This document shows positions 24,092-33,392 of a DNA stretch of 64,000 nt, in pieces (the first letter of the stretch is position 1; each line of letters starts with the position of its first letter). The translations under genes and the position numbers were made by a program. The notes beneath the pieces are model-generated. The model saw only the letters and a list, made by a program, of their open reading frames with translations, did no database searches and was not told where the DNA came from. The stretch is taken from the NCBI RefSeq assembly GCF_021531715.1, contig NZ_JAFBIT010000003.1:248001-312000 (forward strand). Reading direction: 5' to 3'. Source of the stretch: Anaeromassilibacillus senegalensis (GTDB lineage Bacteria > Bacillota > Clostridia > Oscillospirales > Acutalibacteraceae).

Positions 24092-24616
24092 ATGGCATCC
24101 ACATCGAGCGCATATGATTTCAGCCTGTTTGAGGCGAAAGCGGAACGGTCGTCGCTGGCCGCGGCGCCCGCCCCGAAAGCTGCGCCGAAGAAGAAAAAAA
24201 GCAATGTCATCCAGCTCAGCGAGCAGCAGCTTCGCCGCAGTCACAGGCACGGCGCGCATTCCCTCAGAACGATGCTGAACCTCGGCTTTGTTCTGGTTCT
24301 GGTGGGTGCGATCGGCGCGATCGTGTTCAGCCAGGTACAGCTCACGGAGCTGACCGATCAGATCAATACCACCACGCAGGCGCTTTCCGAGCAGAAGAGT
24401 CTCTCGGTGCAGCTTGAAATGCTGGCGGCATCCCAAATGAATACCGATGAGGTCGAGACGTATGCGCGCGAGCGTCTCGGCATGGAGAAGGTCTCCGAGG
24501 GGCAGGTTTCCTACATCAGCCTCGCGCAGGATGATGCGGGCACGGTCGTGCAGGCAGACACAAGGCCCAATTTCTTTGAGGACATTTGGGCGTCGATCCT
24601 GTCGATCTTCTCATAA
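24092..24616 (+). CDS. ftsL: FtsL-like cell division protein
   Basis: 174 residues: a basic, Ala/Pro/Lys-rich cytoplasmic tail (~1-60), one membrane segment (LGFVLVLVGAIGAIVFSQV, ~66-84), a short extracellular coiled coil (LTDQINTTTQALSEQKSL) and YARERLGMEKVSEGQVSYI, the usual FtsL/DivIC ending. Position after rsmH and before the PBP gene is that of ftsL. It should pair with DivIC and FtsQ in the divisome. RBS GGAGGAAAACGGGA precedes ATG. Confidence 0.88.
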   Translation: MASTSSAYDFSLFEAKAERSSLAAAPAPKAAPKKKKSNVIQLSEQQLRRSHRHGAHSLRTMLNLGFVLVLVGAIGAIVFSQVQLTELTDQINTTTQALSEQKSLSVQLEMLAASQMNTDEVETYARERLGMEKVSEGQVSYISLAQDDAGTVVQADTRPNFFEDIWASILSIFS

Positions 24617-24651
24617 TGCGGCGCGCACTGGAATAGAAATGAGTTATGCGG

Positions 24652-24711
24652 TTCCCCGATGCGGGGAAGTCTGAAGAGGAGAGTTGAGAGCTGATCTTAA
24701 CTCTCATTTTT
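24652..24711 (+). promoter_or_regulatory. Two hairpins between ftsL and the PBP gene
   Basis: TTCCCCG/CGGGGAA (24652-24668, loop ATG) and GAGAGTT/AACTCTC (24679-24705) followed by ATTTTTC. The second looks like a weak terminator or attenuator inside the cluster and could lower pbp expression relative to ftsL. The ~160-base gap has no other gene. Confidence 0.45.
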
Positions 24712-24779
24712 CGGTATACGGCAACTTTTGCCTGCACGCTTCGGGCGGCGGCAGAGCGGGAAAGGACGGAACACGGCGT

Positions 24780-27203
24780 ATGGCTGGCTCCAATAACTCC
24801 AAGATGTGGAGAAAAACCGTTGTCATAACGGGCATATTGATTTTTCTGGGCTTCGGCGTTGTCACCGGCAACCTGATCCGCTGGCAGCTCGTGCGCGGCG
24901 AGGAGCTCAAGACGAAGGCGATCGACCAGAGCCTGACCTCTACGGCGCTGACGCCGATGCGCGGCACGATCTACGACGCGACCGGCACGAAGGTGCTGGC
25001 GCAGAGCGCGAGCGTCTGGACCGTGGCGCTCGAGCCGAATTACATCGATACGGAAAAGGGCGACGACGTCAAGATCGCCAAGGGACTTTCCGAGATCCTC
25101 GGCATGGACTATGAGACCGTTCTGAAAAAAGCACAGCAGAACAGCTATTTTACATACGTCAAGCGCAAGGTGGAAACCGATGTGCGCGACCAGATTCTGG
25201 CGATGATCGATGAGCAGAAGATCAGCCGCGGCATCATCCTGATGGAGGATTACAAGCGCTACTACCCGTACGGCACGACGGCCTCGACGGTGCTCGGTTT
25301 TACCGGCACGGACAATCAGGGCCTTGCAGGCATTGAAACGCAGTATGATGATGTGCTTTCCGGCACGGAGGGCCGCCTTGTCAGCGCAAAAAACGCCATC
25401 GGCACGGATATGCCGTTCCAGTACGACCAGTATATCGAGGCGGCGGACGGCTACGACCTTGTGCTGACGATCGATGAGACGGTGCAGAGCATCGTGGAGA
25501 AGCATCTCGAGGCGGGCCTTGAGGCGTGCGGCGCTCTGGAGGGCGGCACGGCCGTCGTGATGGACGTCAATACCGGCGCCATCCGCGCGCTTTCCACAAA
25601 GGGCGACTACGACCCGAACGACCCGTTTACAATTTCCGAGGAAGTCGAGGCTGCGATTCCGGAAAAGGTGGAGGAGCAGCTCAAGGAGGCGCAGGAGAAG
25701 GAACAGCAGGAGCTGAACAAGCTCCAGCTTGATATCGATACGGCCGAAACGGAGGAAGAGCGCGAAGCGGCGAAGCAGGCGCTGGCGGATTACGACCGCC
25801 TGACGAGCGAGGATCTCGCCGAGCTGCGCGAGACGCTGACGGATGACGCATACGCCGCAGCGCAGAATAAACAGTGGCGAAATAAGGCCGTCAGCGATAC
25901 GTATTATCCCGGCTCGGTCTTTAAGATGGTCACAGGCTCCATGGCGCTGGAATCGGGCGTCGCGACGGAAGAATCCGTCTACACCTGCACGGGTGAATGG
26001 AACTTCGATGATCCTTCCATAGAGCCCATTAACTGTTGGTACCACCCCGGTCACGGCACGGAGACGCTCGTGGACGGTATCTGCAATTCCTGCAACCCAT
26101 ATATGATCTGGCTTGGACAAAAACTGGGGCGGGAACGGTTCTTCAGCTTCTTTGACGCCTTCGGCTTCACAAAGCCGACGGGTATCGACCTGCCCGGCGA
26201 GGCAGACAGCCTGTACTACGATGTGGACGGCCTGAATGTCGTAGAGCTCGCGACCGAATCCTTCGGTCAGAACTTCTCGATCACGCCGATTCAGATGATC
26301 ACGGCGATCTGCGCCGTCGCAAACGGCGGCTATCTCGTCCAGCCGCACATCGTGGACCGTATGCTTGACAGCGACGGCAATATCGTCCAGACAGCGGATA
26401 CCAGCTATAAGCGGCAGGTGATCTCCGAGGATGTTTCCGCGCGCATGACGAAGATTCTGCAGCGGAACGCGACGAGCGAGAGTGGCAAAAACGGCTATGT
26501 TGCCGGCTATCGTATCGCGGGCAAGACGGGTACCTCGGAGAAGATGAACGAGTACAATCTGCATCCGGAACGCGGCATGCAGTATATCGTTTCCTACGGC
26601 GGCTATGCGCCGGCGGACGACCCGCAGTACGCGCTGCTCGTTTTCTACGACGAGCCGCAGATCGGCAACCCCTCCGGCGGCTCGCAGGCCGGCCCGATCT
26701 TCGCCGCCATCATGGAGGAAATTCTCCCTTATCTCGGCGTTGATCCGCAGTATACGGAGTCCGAATATGAAAACCTCGCGGACAAAGCGCCGAATGTCAT
26801 CGGGCGCACAATCGGCGAGGCAAAGCAGCAGCTTGAAGAAGCCGGCTTCGACTGGACGATCGTCGATTACAGCGGCGAGAGCGCGGACGATCAGCTTGTC
26901 GTCACGCAGGTGCCGTCGCCGGGCGCGGCGATCCCGAAGCAGGGCACGGTGGCGCTCTACACGGCCGAGCCGAAAGAAGAGGACTATGTCGAGGTGCCGA
27001 ACTTCATCGGCTACGGTCTGGAGACCTGCCAGTACCTCGCCAATGTGGCAGACGTGCAGGTGGTCGTGACGGGCGACGGTTCGTCCGGCTATGCGCAGAG
27101 TCAGGATACGGAGGCGGGCACGCGTGTCAAGCGCGGTTCCGTCATTAAGATCTCGTTCGTCAGCTCCGGCGGCGTGGAGTCGGTCACCGGCGACAATGAG
27201 TAA
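24780..27203 (+). CDS. SpoVD/PBP2-type transpeptidase with PASTA domains
   Basis: 807 residues: one N-terminal membrane anchor (~12-35), a PBP dimerisation domain with MRGTIYDATGTKVLA (~60), the transpeptidase motifs SxxK (PGSVFKM, Ser ~379), SxN (NSCNPY, ~438) and KTGT (AGKTGTSE, ~582). Two C-terminal PASTA domains follow (~675-800; PNVIGRTIGEAKQQLEEAGF and EVPNFIGYG). Class B PBP making peptidoglycan cross-links at division or in spore cortex. A Glu/Lys-rich ~75-residue helix (~286-362) is inserted just before the active Ser, longer than I expect for the family. ATG at 24780 has GAAAGGAC upstream; the earlier frame is not conserved. Confidence 0.93.
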   Translation: MAGSNNSKMWRKTVVITGILIFLGFGVVTGNLIRWQLVRGEELKTKAIDQSLTSTALTPMRGTIYDATGTKVLAQSASVWTVALEPNYIDTEKGDDVKIAKGLSEILGMDYETVLKKAQQNSYFTYVKRKVETDVRDQILAMIDEQKISRGIILMEDYKRYYPYGTTASTVLGFTGTDNQGLAGIETQYDDVLSGTEGRLVSAKNAIGTDMPFQYDQYIEAADGYDLVLTIDETVQSIVEKHLEAGLEACGALEGGTAVVMDVNTGAIRALSTKGDYDPNDPFTISEEVEAAIPEKVEEQLKEAQEKEQQELNKLQLDIDTAETEEEREAAKQALADYDRLTSEDLAELRETLTDDAYAAAQNKQWRNKAVSDTYYPGSVFKMVTGSMALESGVATEESVYTCTGEWNFDDPSIEPINCWYHPGHGTETLVDGICNSCNPYMIWLGQKLGRERFFSFFDAFGFTKPTGIDLPGEADSLYYDVDGLNVVELATESFGQNFSITPIQMITAICAVANGGYLVQPHIVDRMLDSDGNIVQTADTSYKRQVISEDVSARMTKILQRNATSESGKNGYVAGYRIAGKTGTSEKMNEYNLHPERGMQYIVSYGGYAPADDPQYALLVFYDEPQIGNPSGGSQAGPIFAAIMEEILPYLGVDPQYTESEYENLADKAPNVIGRTIGEAKQQLEEAGFDWTIVDYSGESADDQLVVTQVPSPGAAIPKQGTVALYTAEPKEEDYVEVPNFIGYGLETCQYLANVADVQVVVTGDGSSGYAQSQDTEAGTRVKRGSVIKISFVSSGGVESVTGDNE

Positions 27204-27226
27204 ACTGAGAGGGTAAACGGAAAGGA

Positions 27227-28240
27227 ATGTTATTCACTATGGAAATCACACTGTATTGTCTTGCGGTTGCTGCGGCGGCGGTCATTACCGGCCTGCTCGG
27301 CAGATTTATGGTTCCGTTTCTGCATAAGCTCAAATTCGGCCAGACCATCCGGGAGATCGGCCCGAGCTGGCACAAGGGCAAGCAGGGCACGCCTACGATG
27401 GGCGGTCTGATGTTTATTATTGGCGGTCTTGCGGCGGCTGCCATCTGCATTGCTTTCCTCTGGATGCACGGCGGCGCGGAAACACAGCTCATGCTTGTGA
27501 AGATCGTTGCGGGCGCGCTGATGGCGGTCGGCTTCGGTCTCGTCGGCTTCATCGATGACTATATCAGCATCAAAAAGCACCGCAATCTCGGCCTTACCGA
27601 GATTCAGAAGCTCGTGCTGCAGTTCATCATCGCGGCGGCGTATCTTGTTTCGGTCGCTCTTGCGGGCGGCACGACAGAAACCGTGATCCCGTTTGTCGGC
27701 GCAGTTGATCTCGGCGTGTTTTACTACTTCATCGCGGCGGTGCTGATCGTCGGCATGGTGAATGCCGTCAACTTCACGGACGGCCTCGACGGCTTGAATA
27801 GCTCCGTCACGCTCGTCGTTTCGCTCACGTTCTCCGTGATCGCGATGATGCTGAACCGTGTGGGGCTTTCGATCTTTGCGGCCGCGATGGTCGGCGCGCT
27901 GATCGGCTTTCTGTTCTGGAACGCAAACCCCGCGAAGGTCTTTATGGGAGACACCGGCTCGCTGTTCCTCGGCGGCTTTGTGTGCGCGCTGGCGTTCGGC
28001 GTCGATATGCCGATCCTGCTGATCCTCGTCGGTATCATTTACATTGCGGAAATTCTCTCGGTTGTTCTGCAGGTCACGTATTTCAAGGCGACGCACGGCA
28101 AGCGCATCTTTAAGATGGCGCCGATTCACCACCATTTTGAAATGTGTGGTTGGAGCGAAAACAAGGTTTGCCTCGTTTTCAGCGCCGTGACGCTCCTTGC
28201 GGGTATTCTCGCGGTTCTCATCGTCCGTTTCGGATGCTGA
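27227..28240 (+). CDS. mraY: Phospho-N-acetylmuramoyl-pentapeptide-transferase MraY
   Basis: 337 residues, ten hydrophobic segments. Catalytic signatures: FIDDYISIKKHRN (Asp-Asp, ~108), NFTDGLDGLNS (~180), FMGDTGSLFLGG (~240) and APIHHHFEM (~295, the HHH motif). Makes lipid I from UDP-MurNAc-pentapeptide and undecaprenyl phosphate in the cytoplasmic membrane. GGAAAGG is adjacent to the ATG at 27227; the ATG at 27239 is a reasonable alternative start, four codons shorter. Confidence 0.96.
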   Translation: MLFTMEITLYCLAVAAAAVITGLLGRFMVPFLHKLKFGQTIREIGPSWHKGKQGTPTMGGLMFIIGGLAAAAICIAFLWMHGGAETQLMLVKIVAGALMAVGFGLVGFIDDYISIKKHRNLGLTEIQKLVLQFIIAAAYLVSVALAGGTTETVIPFVGAVDLGVFYYFIAAVLIVGMVNAVNFTDGLDGLNSSVTLVVSLTFSVIAMMLNRVGLSIFAAAMVGALIGFLFWNANPAKVFMGDTGSLFLGGFVCALAFGVDMPILLILVGIIYIAEILSVVLQVTYFKATHGKRIFKMAPIHHHFEMCGWSENKVCLVFSAVTLLAGILAVLIVRFGC

Positions 28241-28343
28241 TTTTGGCTAAACTACCGCTTTTTGGTTTATACTATTTGGAAAAAGGAGTGCGCAGGCCGC
28301 AAGGGGGTTCCCGGGCCTGCACAGAAAGGAAGGGATGATTCGC

Positions 28344-29606
28344 ATGGCGCATACTGGAAGATCCACCGCGCGCGGGCTGGAGCGCGTCCCGCGCAGAATG
28401 CCGGTGCGCGTACCCGCGGACGAAGCGGCGTCGGCAGCGGCGCGCAAGGTCAAGCGGCGCGAGCGCATCCGCTATAAGTTCTTCACGCTCGGTCTCGGCC
28501 TCGATATGCCGATGCTGTTTCTCATTCTGGTGCTGCTTGCGGTCGGCCTTGTCATGCTGTTCTCCGCAAGCTACGCGTATGCGTATTATTACTTTGGCAA
28601 CAGCTACCACTTCGTGATGCGGCAGGGCATGTTCGCCATAGCAGGCGTCGTGCTGATGCTGCTGATTTCCACGGTCGATTACCACCAGCTTCACAAATTC
28701 AACCTGCTGATTTTCGGCATTTCGGTGGTTCTGCTTGTGATGGTGCTCGCGTTCAAGGGCACGGCGATTGCGCCGGTCAAGGGCGGCGCAAACCGATGGA
28801 TAGACATCGGCGTTGAGTTTCAGCCCTCGGAGATTGCCAAATTCGCGCTGATTCTGATGTTCGCGCACTTGATCTCCTTGTACGGCTCGAAGATGAATAC
28901 CTTCCGCTACGGCTTTCTGCCGTTTGCCGGCATTCTGGCGATCATCGCCGGTCTGGTCATCCTCGAAAAACACGTCTCCGCGACGCTGATCATCTGCCTG
29001 ATTGCCTTTTTGCTGATGTTTATCGGCGGCACAAAGATGCGGTACTTTGTCGTCATCGGCACGATCGGCGGCGTGGCGCTTGTCTGCGTGCTGCTGTTCT
29101 CCGATAAATTTGCGTATGCGCTCGAGCGCATTCAGGGTTGGCTCGATCCGTTCAATCCCCCGGAGGGCGTCGATACCTGGCAGACGGTGCAGTCGCTCTA
29201 CGCGATCGGTTCCGGGCAGCTTCTCGGCGTCGGCATCGGGCAGTCGCGGCAGAAGTACCTCTATCTGCCGGAGCCACAGAACGACTTCATCTTCGCGATC
29301 ATCTGTGAGGAGCTCGGCTTTATCGGCGCGCTGATCGTCATCATCCTGTTTGCGCTGTTTATCTGGCGCGGCGTCTACATTTCGCTCCACGCGCGCGACC
29401 GCTTCGGCACGATGCTGGGGCTTGGCATCACGTTCCAGTTCGGCATACAGGCGATTTTCAACATCTGCGTCGTCACGAACACCTTCCCGAATACCGGCAT
29501 CAGTCTGCCGTTTTTCAGCTACGGCGGCACGGCGTTGATCATGCTTCTGGCGGAGATGGGCGTTCTGCTCTCGATTTCCCGCCATTCCAATATTGAAAAA
29601 ACGTAA
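28344..29606 (+). CDS. FtsW/RodA/SpoVE family SEDS peptidoglycan polymerase
   Basis: 420 residues: a basic ~50-residue cytoplasmic extension, then about ten membrane segments with SEDS motifs GGANRWIDIGVEFQPSEIAK (~150), EPQNDFIFAIICEELGF (~310) and NTGISLPFFSYGG (~385). Polymerises lipid II glycans with the cognate class B PBP, probably the one two genes upstream. Position after mraY suggests FtsW or SpoVE. GGAAGGG is 9 bases before the ATG at 28344, so that start is chosen over 28335. Confidence 0.94.
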   Translation: MAHTGRSTARGLERVPRRMPVRVPADEAASAAARKVKRRERIRYKFFTLGLGLDMPMLFLILVLLAVGLVMLFSASYAYAYYYFGNSYHFVMRQGMFAIAGVVLMLLISTVDYHQLHKFNLLIFGISVVLLVMVLAFKGTAIAPVKGGANRWIDIGVEFQPSEIAKFALILMFAHLISLYGSKMNTFRYGFLPFAGILAIIAGLVILEKHVSATLIICLIAFLLMFIGGTKMRYFVVIGTIGGVALVCVLLFSDKFAYALERIQGWLDPFNPPEGVDTWQTVQSLYAIGSGQLLGVGIGQSRQKYLYLPEPQNDFIFAIICEELGFIGALIVIILFALFIWRGVYISLHARDRFGTMLGLGITFQFGIQAIFNICVVTNTFPNTGISLPFFSYGGTALIMLLAEMGVLLSISRHSNIEKT

Positions 29607-29621
29607 AGAGGGGTATAAATT

Positions 29622-30740
29622 ATGCGAGTATTGTTTGCGGGCGGCGGCACAGCCGGCCATATCAACCCAGCGCTAGCTGCGGCGGGTTATTTGCGCGAAA
29701 AGCAGCCGGATGCCCAGATTCTGTATGTCGGCAACAAGGGCGGCATGGAGGAGCGTCTTGTCCCCGCTGCGGGCTTCAAGTTCCGGACCATCCGGATCTC
29801 GGGCTTTCAGCGCAAGCTGACGGTGAAGAACATCAAGCGGAACGTGCAGACGGTGTTCCGCGTGTTCTCGGCGTCGGCGGAGGCGAAAAAGATCATTAAA
29901 GAGTTCCAGCCGGATATCTGCGTCGGCACGGGCGGCTATGTCAGCGGCCCGGTGATCCGCGCGGCACAGAAGCTCGGCATTCCGACCGTCATCCACGAGC
30001 AGAACGCTTACCCGGGCGTGACGACCAAGATGCTCGCGAAGCACGCGGACTGCGTCATGCTCGCCGTGGAGGACGCGAAGAAATACTTAGAGCGCACGGA
30101 TAACTGTGTGTTCACCGGCAACCCGGTGCGTATGTCGGTGCTGAAAGCGGAGCGCGCGGCGAGCCGGCGTGCGCTCGGTCTCGACGAAAGACCGCTCGTG
30201 CTCTCGTTCGGCGGCAGCCTCGGCGCGGCGGCCATCAACCGCGCGGCGGCGTATATGCTCGGCGAAAGCGCCAAGGAGAAGAAATTCCAGCATATTCACG
30301 GCTACGGCCAGCACGACGAGAAATTCCTCGATGAAGCGCATGAGGCGGGCGTCAAGGAAGCGGAGAACCCGCAGATCCGCATGCTGGAGTACATCCACAA
30401 CATGCCGGAATGCCTTGCGGCGGCGGATCTCGTTATCGGCCGCGCCGGCGCGATTACACTGACAGAGATCGAAGCGACCGGTAAGTGCTCCATCCTGATT
30501 CCTTCGCCGAACGTCGCGGAGAACCATCAGTTCCACAACGCGATGGCACTCGTGAACCGGAACGCCGCGGTGCTGATCGAGGAAAAGGATCTCACCGGCG
30601 AGAAGCTCTGGGAGACGGTGAAAAGCATCCTCTCCGAGCCGGGCCGCGCGGAGGAAATCGGCCGCAATGCAAAGGGAATGGCCGTGCTCGACGCCAACGA
30701 CCGCATCTATAAGATCATCTGCGAAAAGGCGAAGCGGTAA
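29622..30740 (+). CDS. murG: UDP-GlcNAc:undecaprenyl-PP-MurNAc-pentapeptide GlcNAc transferase MurG
   Basis: 372 residues of the GT28 fold: N-terminal FAGGGTAGHINPALA (Gly-rich loop), VGTGGYVSGPVIRAA and IHEQNAYPGVTTK in the acceptor domain, SFGGSLGAAAINRA and the UDP-GlcNAc-binding GRAGAITLTEIEATGKCSIL (~275) in the donor domain. Converts lipid I to lipid II on the inner membrane face. Start ATG has GAGGGG 9 bases upstream, 15 bases after the SEDS gene. Confidence 0.97.
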   Translation: MRVLFAGGGTAGHINPALAAAGYLREKQPDAQILYVGNKGGMEERLVPAAGFKFRTIRISGFQRKLTVKNIKRNVQTVFRVFSASAEAKKIIKEFQPDICVGTGGYVSGPVIRAAQKLGIPTVIHEQNAYPGVTTKMLAKHADCVMLAVEDAKKYLERTDNCVFTGNPVRMSVLKAERAASRRALGLDERPLVLSFGGSLGAAAINRAAAYMLGESAKEKKFQHIHGYGQHDEKFLDEAHEAGVKEAENPQIRMLEYIHNMPECLAAADLVIGRAGAITLTEIEATGKCSILIPSPNVAENHQFHNAMALVNRNAAVLIEEKDLTGEKLWETVKSILSEPGRAEEIGRNAKGMAVLDANDRIYKIICEKAKR

Positions 30741-30808
30741 CGCCGCCTTTGAACCGAACCGGGCGAAAACGCATACTATGACCGTATCAAACGATGCGAG
30801 GTGTGCGT

Positions 30809-32119
30809 ATGGCGTCCATGGAAACTTTTGGCGAGTTTTCCGGTGCAGGGTGCTTCTGCAGCCGCCCGGAATCGATCCTGACGCGCGGCGGGAATCCGCT
30901 GCGCGGGGAGATCTGCGTGCAGGGCGCAAAGAACAGCACGCTGCCGCTACTGGCGGCGGCAGTGGCCTGCCGCGGGGAAACCGTGCTTCATAACTGCCCA
31001 GAGCTGACCGACGTTCACGTTTCGGTGCGCATTCTGCGCCGTCTCGGCTGCCGGTGTACGCGCCGGGGCAAAACGCTCGTCGTCGATCCGGACGGCATGA
31101 CGCGCTGTGACATTCCGCATGAGTTGATGCGCGAGATGCGCTCGTCCATCGTCTTTCTCGGCGCGATTCTGGCGCGCACAGGCGAGGCGAGCCTTTCCTT
31201 TCCCGGCGGGTGCGAAATCGGCCCAAGGCCGATCGACCTGCACCTTTCGGCGCTTCGCAAGCTCGGTGTGGAGATCCGCGAGGAGCACGGCTGTCTGCTT
31301 TGTACCGCGCCGCACGGGATCACCGGCGGCTTTGTGTCGCTTGCGTTTCCGAGCGTCGGCGCGACGGAGAACCTGCTTCTCGCGGCAGCGACAGGCAACG
31401 GCACAACCGTGGTGGCAAACGCAGCGCGGGAGCCGGAGATCGTCGACCTTGCCCGGTATCTCAACCAATGCGGCGCGCGCATTTACGGCGCGGGGGAAAG
31501 CTGCGTGATTATTGAGGGCGTCCGCGCGCTGCACGGCTGCGAGTATACGGTGATGCCCGACCGGATCGTTGCGGCGACATATATGGCGGCAGCCGCCGTG
31601 ACAGGCGGTACCGTCCTTTTGAAAAAGGTGAATGGCAGCCATCTTCTGCCGGTACTCTCGGCATTTGAGGAAACGGGCTGCGTGATTCTGCAGTCCGGCG
31701 ACGAGCTTTTGATTCGCGCGCCGGAACGGCTGCAGCCGGTGCGCCATGTGCGCACGATGCCGTATCCCGGCTTTCCGACGGACGCGCAGGCGCCCGTGAT
31801 GGTTATGGCGGCGCTCGGGGACGGCACGAGCATTTTTGTCGAGAATATTTTTGAAAGCCGATACAAGCACGCCGGGGAGCTGAACCGGTTGGGTGCGAAG
31901 ATCAAGGTGGAGGGTAAGGTGGCTGTCATTGAGGGCGTGCCGGAGCTTTCCGGCGCACCGGTTTCGGCACAGGATCTGCGCGGCGGTGCGGCGCTCGTTG
32001 CGGCGGGGCTTGCGGCGCAGGGAGAAACACAGATTATGAATCCGCAGTATATCGACCGCGGCTATGAGCGCTTCGAGGAAAACCTGAGAAGCCTTGGCGC
32101 GGAGGTGTACAGAATATAG
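30809..32119 (+). CDS. murA: UDP-N-acetylglucosamine 1-carboxyvinyltransferase MurA
   Basis: 436 residues, EPSP synthase-like. Substrate-binding Lys-Asn in VQGAKNSTLPLLAAA (~35) and the catalytic Cys in PGGCEIGPRPIDLHL (~135); the Cys (not Asp) predicts sensitivity to fosfomycin at the target level. C-terminal YPGFPTDAQAP and DLRGGAALVAAGLAA are typical. First committed step of peptidoglycan synthesis, cytoplasm. N-terminal ~25 residues are an extension ahead of the usual start. GAGGTG lies 5 bases before ATG 30809; 30794 and 30818 are alternatives. Confidence 0.94.
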   Translation: MASMETFGEFSGAGCFCSRPESILTRGGNPLRGEICVQGAKNSTLPLLAAAVACRGETVLHNCPELTDVHVSVRILRRLGCRCTRRGKTLVVDPDGMTRCDIPHELMREMRSSIVFLGAILARTGEASLSFPGGCEIGPRPIDLHLSALRKLGVEIREEHGCLLCTAPHGITGGFVSLAFPSVGATENLLLAAATGNGTTVVANAAREPEIVDLARYLNQCGARIYGAGESCVIIEGVRALHGCEYTVMPDRIVAATYMAAAAVTGGTVLLKKVNGSHLLPVLSAFEETGCVILQSGDELLIRAPERLQPVRHVRTMPYPGFPTDAQAPVMVMAALGDGTSIFVENIFESRYKHAGELNRLGAKIKVEGKVAVIEGVPELSGAPVSAQDLRGGAALVAAGLAAQGETQIMNPQYIDRGYERFEENLRSLGAEVYRI

Positions 32120-32146
32120 ACGCAAACAAAGGAAGTGAGCAGAGGC

Positions 32147-33067
32147 ATGGCAGAATCTTCTCGGGGAACCGAACGGCGGCCTGCGCGTGGCGGAAATCCA
32201 AAGGATCGGCGCGCGCGCGGCAGGGCGCTTGTCATCTTTTACATAACGGCGTTTTCCGCTGTGGTGATCGGCGCGATCCTGTTGTGCATCTTTGTGTTTT
32301 TCAAGGTCGGCGACGTCCGCATCACGGGGGACGCCGGCTACAACGAGGAGGATATCCTGCGCATCTGCGGCATTCAGGAGGGCGATAACCTGGTTCTGCT
32401 CTCCACAAAGGACCGCGAAAGGGAGCTTGAGCATCGCTTCCCGTATATCGAGGACGCGCGCATCGTCAAGCATATCCCTTCGACCGTGGAGGTTCAGATC
32501 ACTGCGGCGAAGACGTGCTTCTCGGTCGAATGCGAGCTCGGCTATCTTTACGTGAGCCGGACGGGCAAGGTGCTCGAGGTCGCGGCTGAGCCGTGCCCGA
32601 ACAGCGCCGTCGTGCGCGGCTGCACGCCCACTGCAACCGGCCCCAGCCAGCAGATCGCCTTCGAAGAGGAGGCGGTCGATACGGCGCTTGAGGAGATCAT
32701 CCGCCAGCTTGAGGAAAACGGTATGACGGGGGAAATCACGGAGATCGACCTGCGCAACCAATACGATATCACGATGACCTATGAGGACCGCATCGTTTTC
32801 CGATTCGGAAATACGAACAACATGGCGTACAAAACGATGTTCGGCATCGGCATGCTCACGCAGATGCAGGGAGATGGAAGCCTCACAGAGGAGATGCGCG
32901 GCGAGATCGACCTGACTCTGGTGCAGGAAAAGAATGCGGGATATTTCAACGAATACGTTGCGAGCAACGGTCCGGATACAACCGAAGGTACAGCCGGACG
33001 CGACACGGAGCCGTCCGCTTCCGACGACGGCGGGGACGACACGGGAGACGACAATTCGGACCAATAA
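32147..33067 (+). CDS. ftsQ: FtsQ/DivIB-type cell division protein with POTRA domain
   Basis: 306 residues: basic cytoplasmic tail, one membrane segment (VIFYITAFSAVVIGAILLCI, ~30-50), POTRA domain (VRITGDAGYNEEDILRICGI, ~60) and FtsQ beta domain (FPYIEDARIVKHIPSTVEV). The last ~32 residues after EYVASNGP are a disordered acidic tail rich in Asp, Gly and Thr. Part of the FtsQ-FtsL-DivIC complex. ATG 32147 follows AAAGGAAG; the GTG at 32135 overlaps that site. Confidence 0.92.
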   Translation: MAESSRGTERRPARGGNPKDRRARGRALVIFYITAFSAVVIGAILLCIFVFFKVGDVRITGDAGYNEEDILRICGIQEGDNLVLLSTKDRERELEHRFPYIEDARIVKHIPSTVEVQITAAKTCFSVECELGYLYVSRTGKVLEVAAEPCPNSAVVRGCTPTATGPSQQIAFEEEAVDTALEEIIRQLEENGMTGEITEIDLRNQYDITMTYEDRIVFRFGNTNNMAYKTMFGIGMLTQMQGDGSLTEEMRGEIDLTLVQEKNAGYFNEYVASNGPDTTEGTAGRDTEPSASDDGGDDTGDDNSDQ

Positions 33068-33392
33068 TTCCGGCATTTTCCGGCGAAGACAGTCGGTTTT
33101 ATGTCAATTTGAACGGAAGATACGGCACGCGGCCGTCAAAAATCGCTGTAAAGTAAAAATATTTGCCTAACCCCGCTTTTTTTGCGAGTTTCGGCTTGAA
33201 TTTTGAACAGAAAAGTGATAAATTATACTGTATAAGCCACAGAATTTTGAAAAATACGGCTTTTGTGTAAAGGGGATATGCTTTACAGATAAAACAAAGT
33301 CCGGTTCTCTCCGGACAGTAAGCTGAATTTTGAAATGAAAGGATCGCTAAGATCTTTAATGGGCCACAGACCAAATCAAGGAGGAACATAAA
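33068..33392 (+). promoter_or_regulatory. ftsZ leader region with candidate promoter and hairpin
   Basis: 325 AT-rich bases without a gene. TTGAAC (33203-33208) and TATACT (33224-33229), spacer 15, with an alternative TTGAAT at 33196, form a probable promoter. Downstream, GTCCGG (33299-33304) pairs with CCGGAC (33311-33316) around TTCTCT, a hairpin in the ~160-base untranslated leader. ftsZ can thus be expressed apart from the upstream cluster. Confidence 0.55.

Noticed and set aside
24516-26564. 682-codon open frame antisense to the PBP gene
   Set aside because: No start signal or domain; mirrors the third-position GC bias of the real gene.
28289-28318. GCAGGCC/GGCCTGC inverted repeat between mraY and the SEDS gene
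   Set aside because: No T tract and located amid closely spaced cluster genes; not called a terminator.
30947-33076. 709-codon open frame antisense to murA-ftsQ
   Set aside because: Spans two genuine genes and their junction; composition is that of an antisense shadow.
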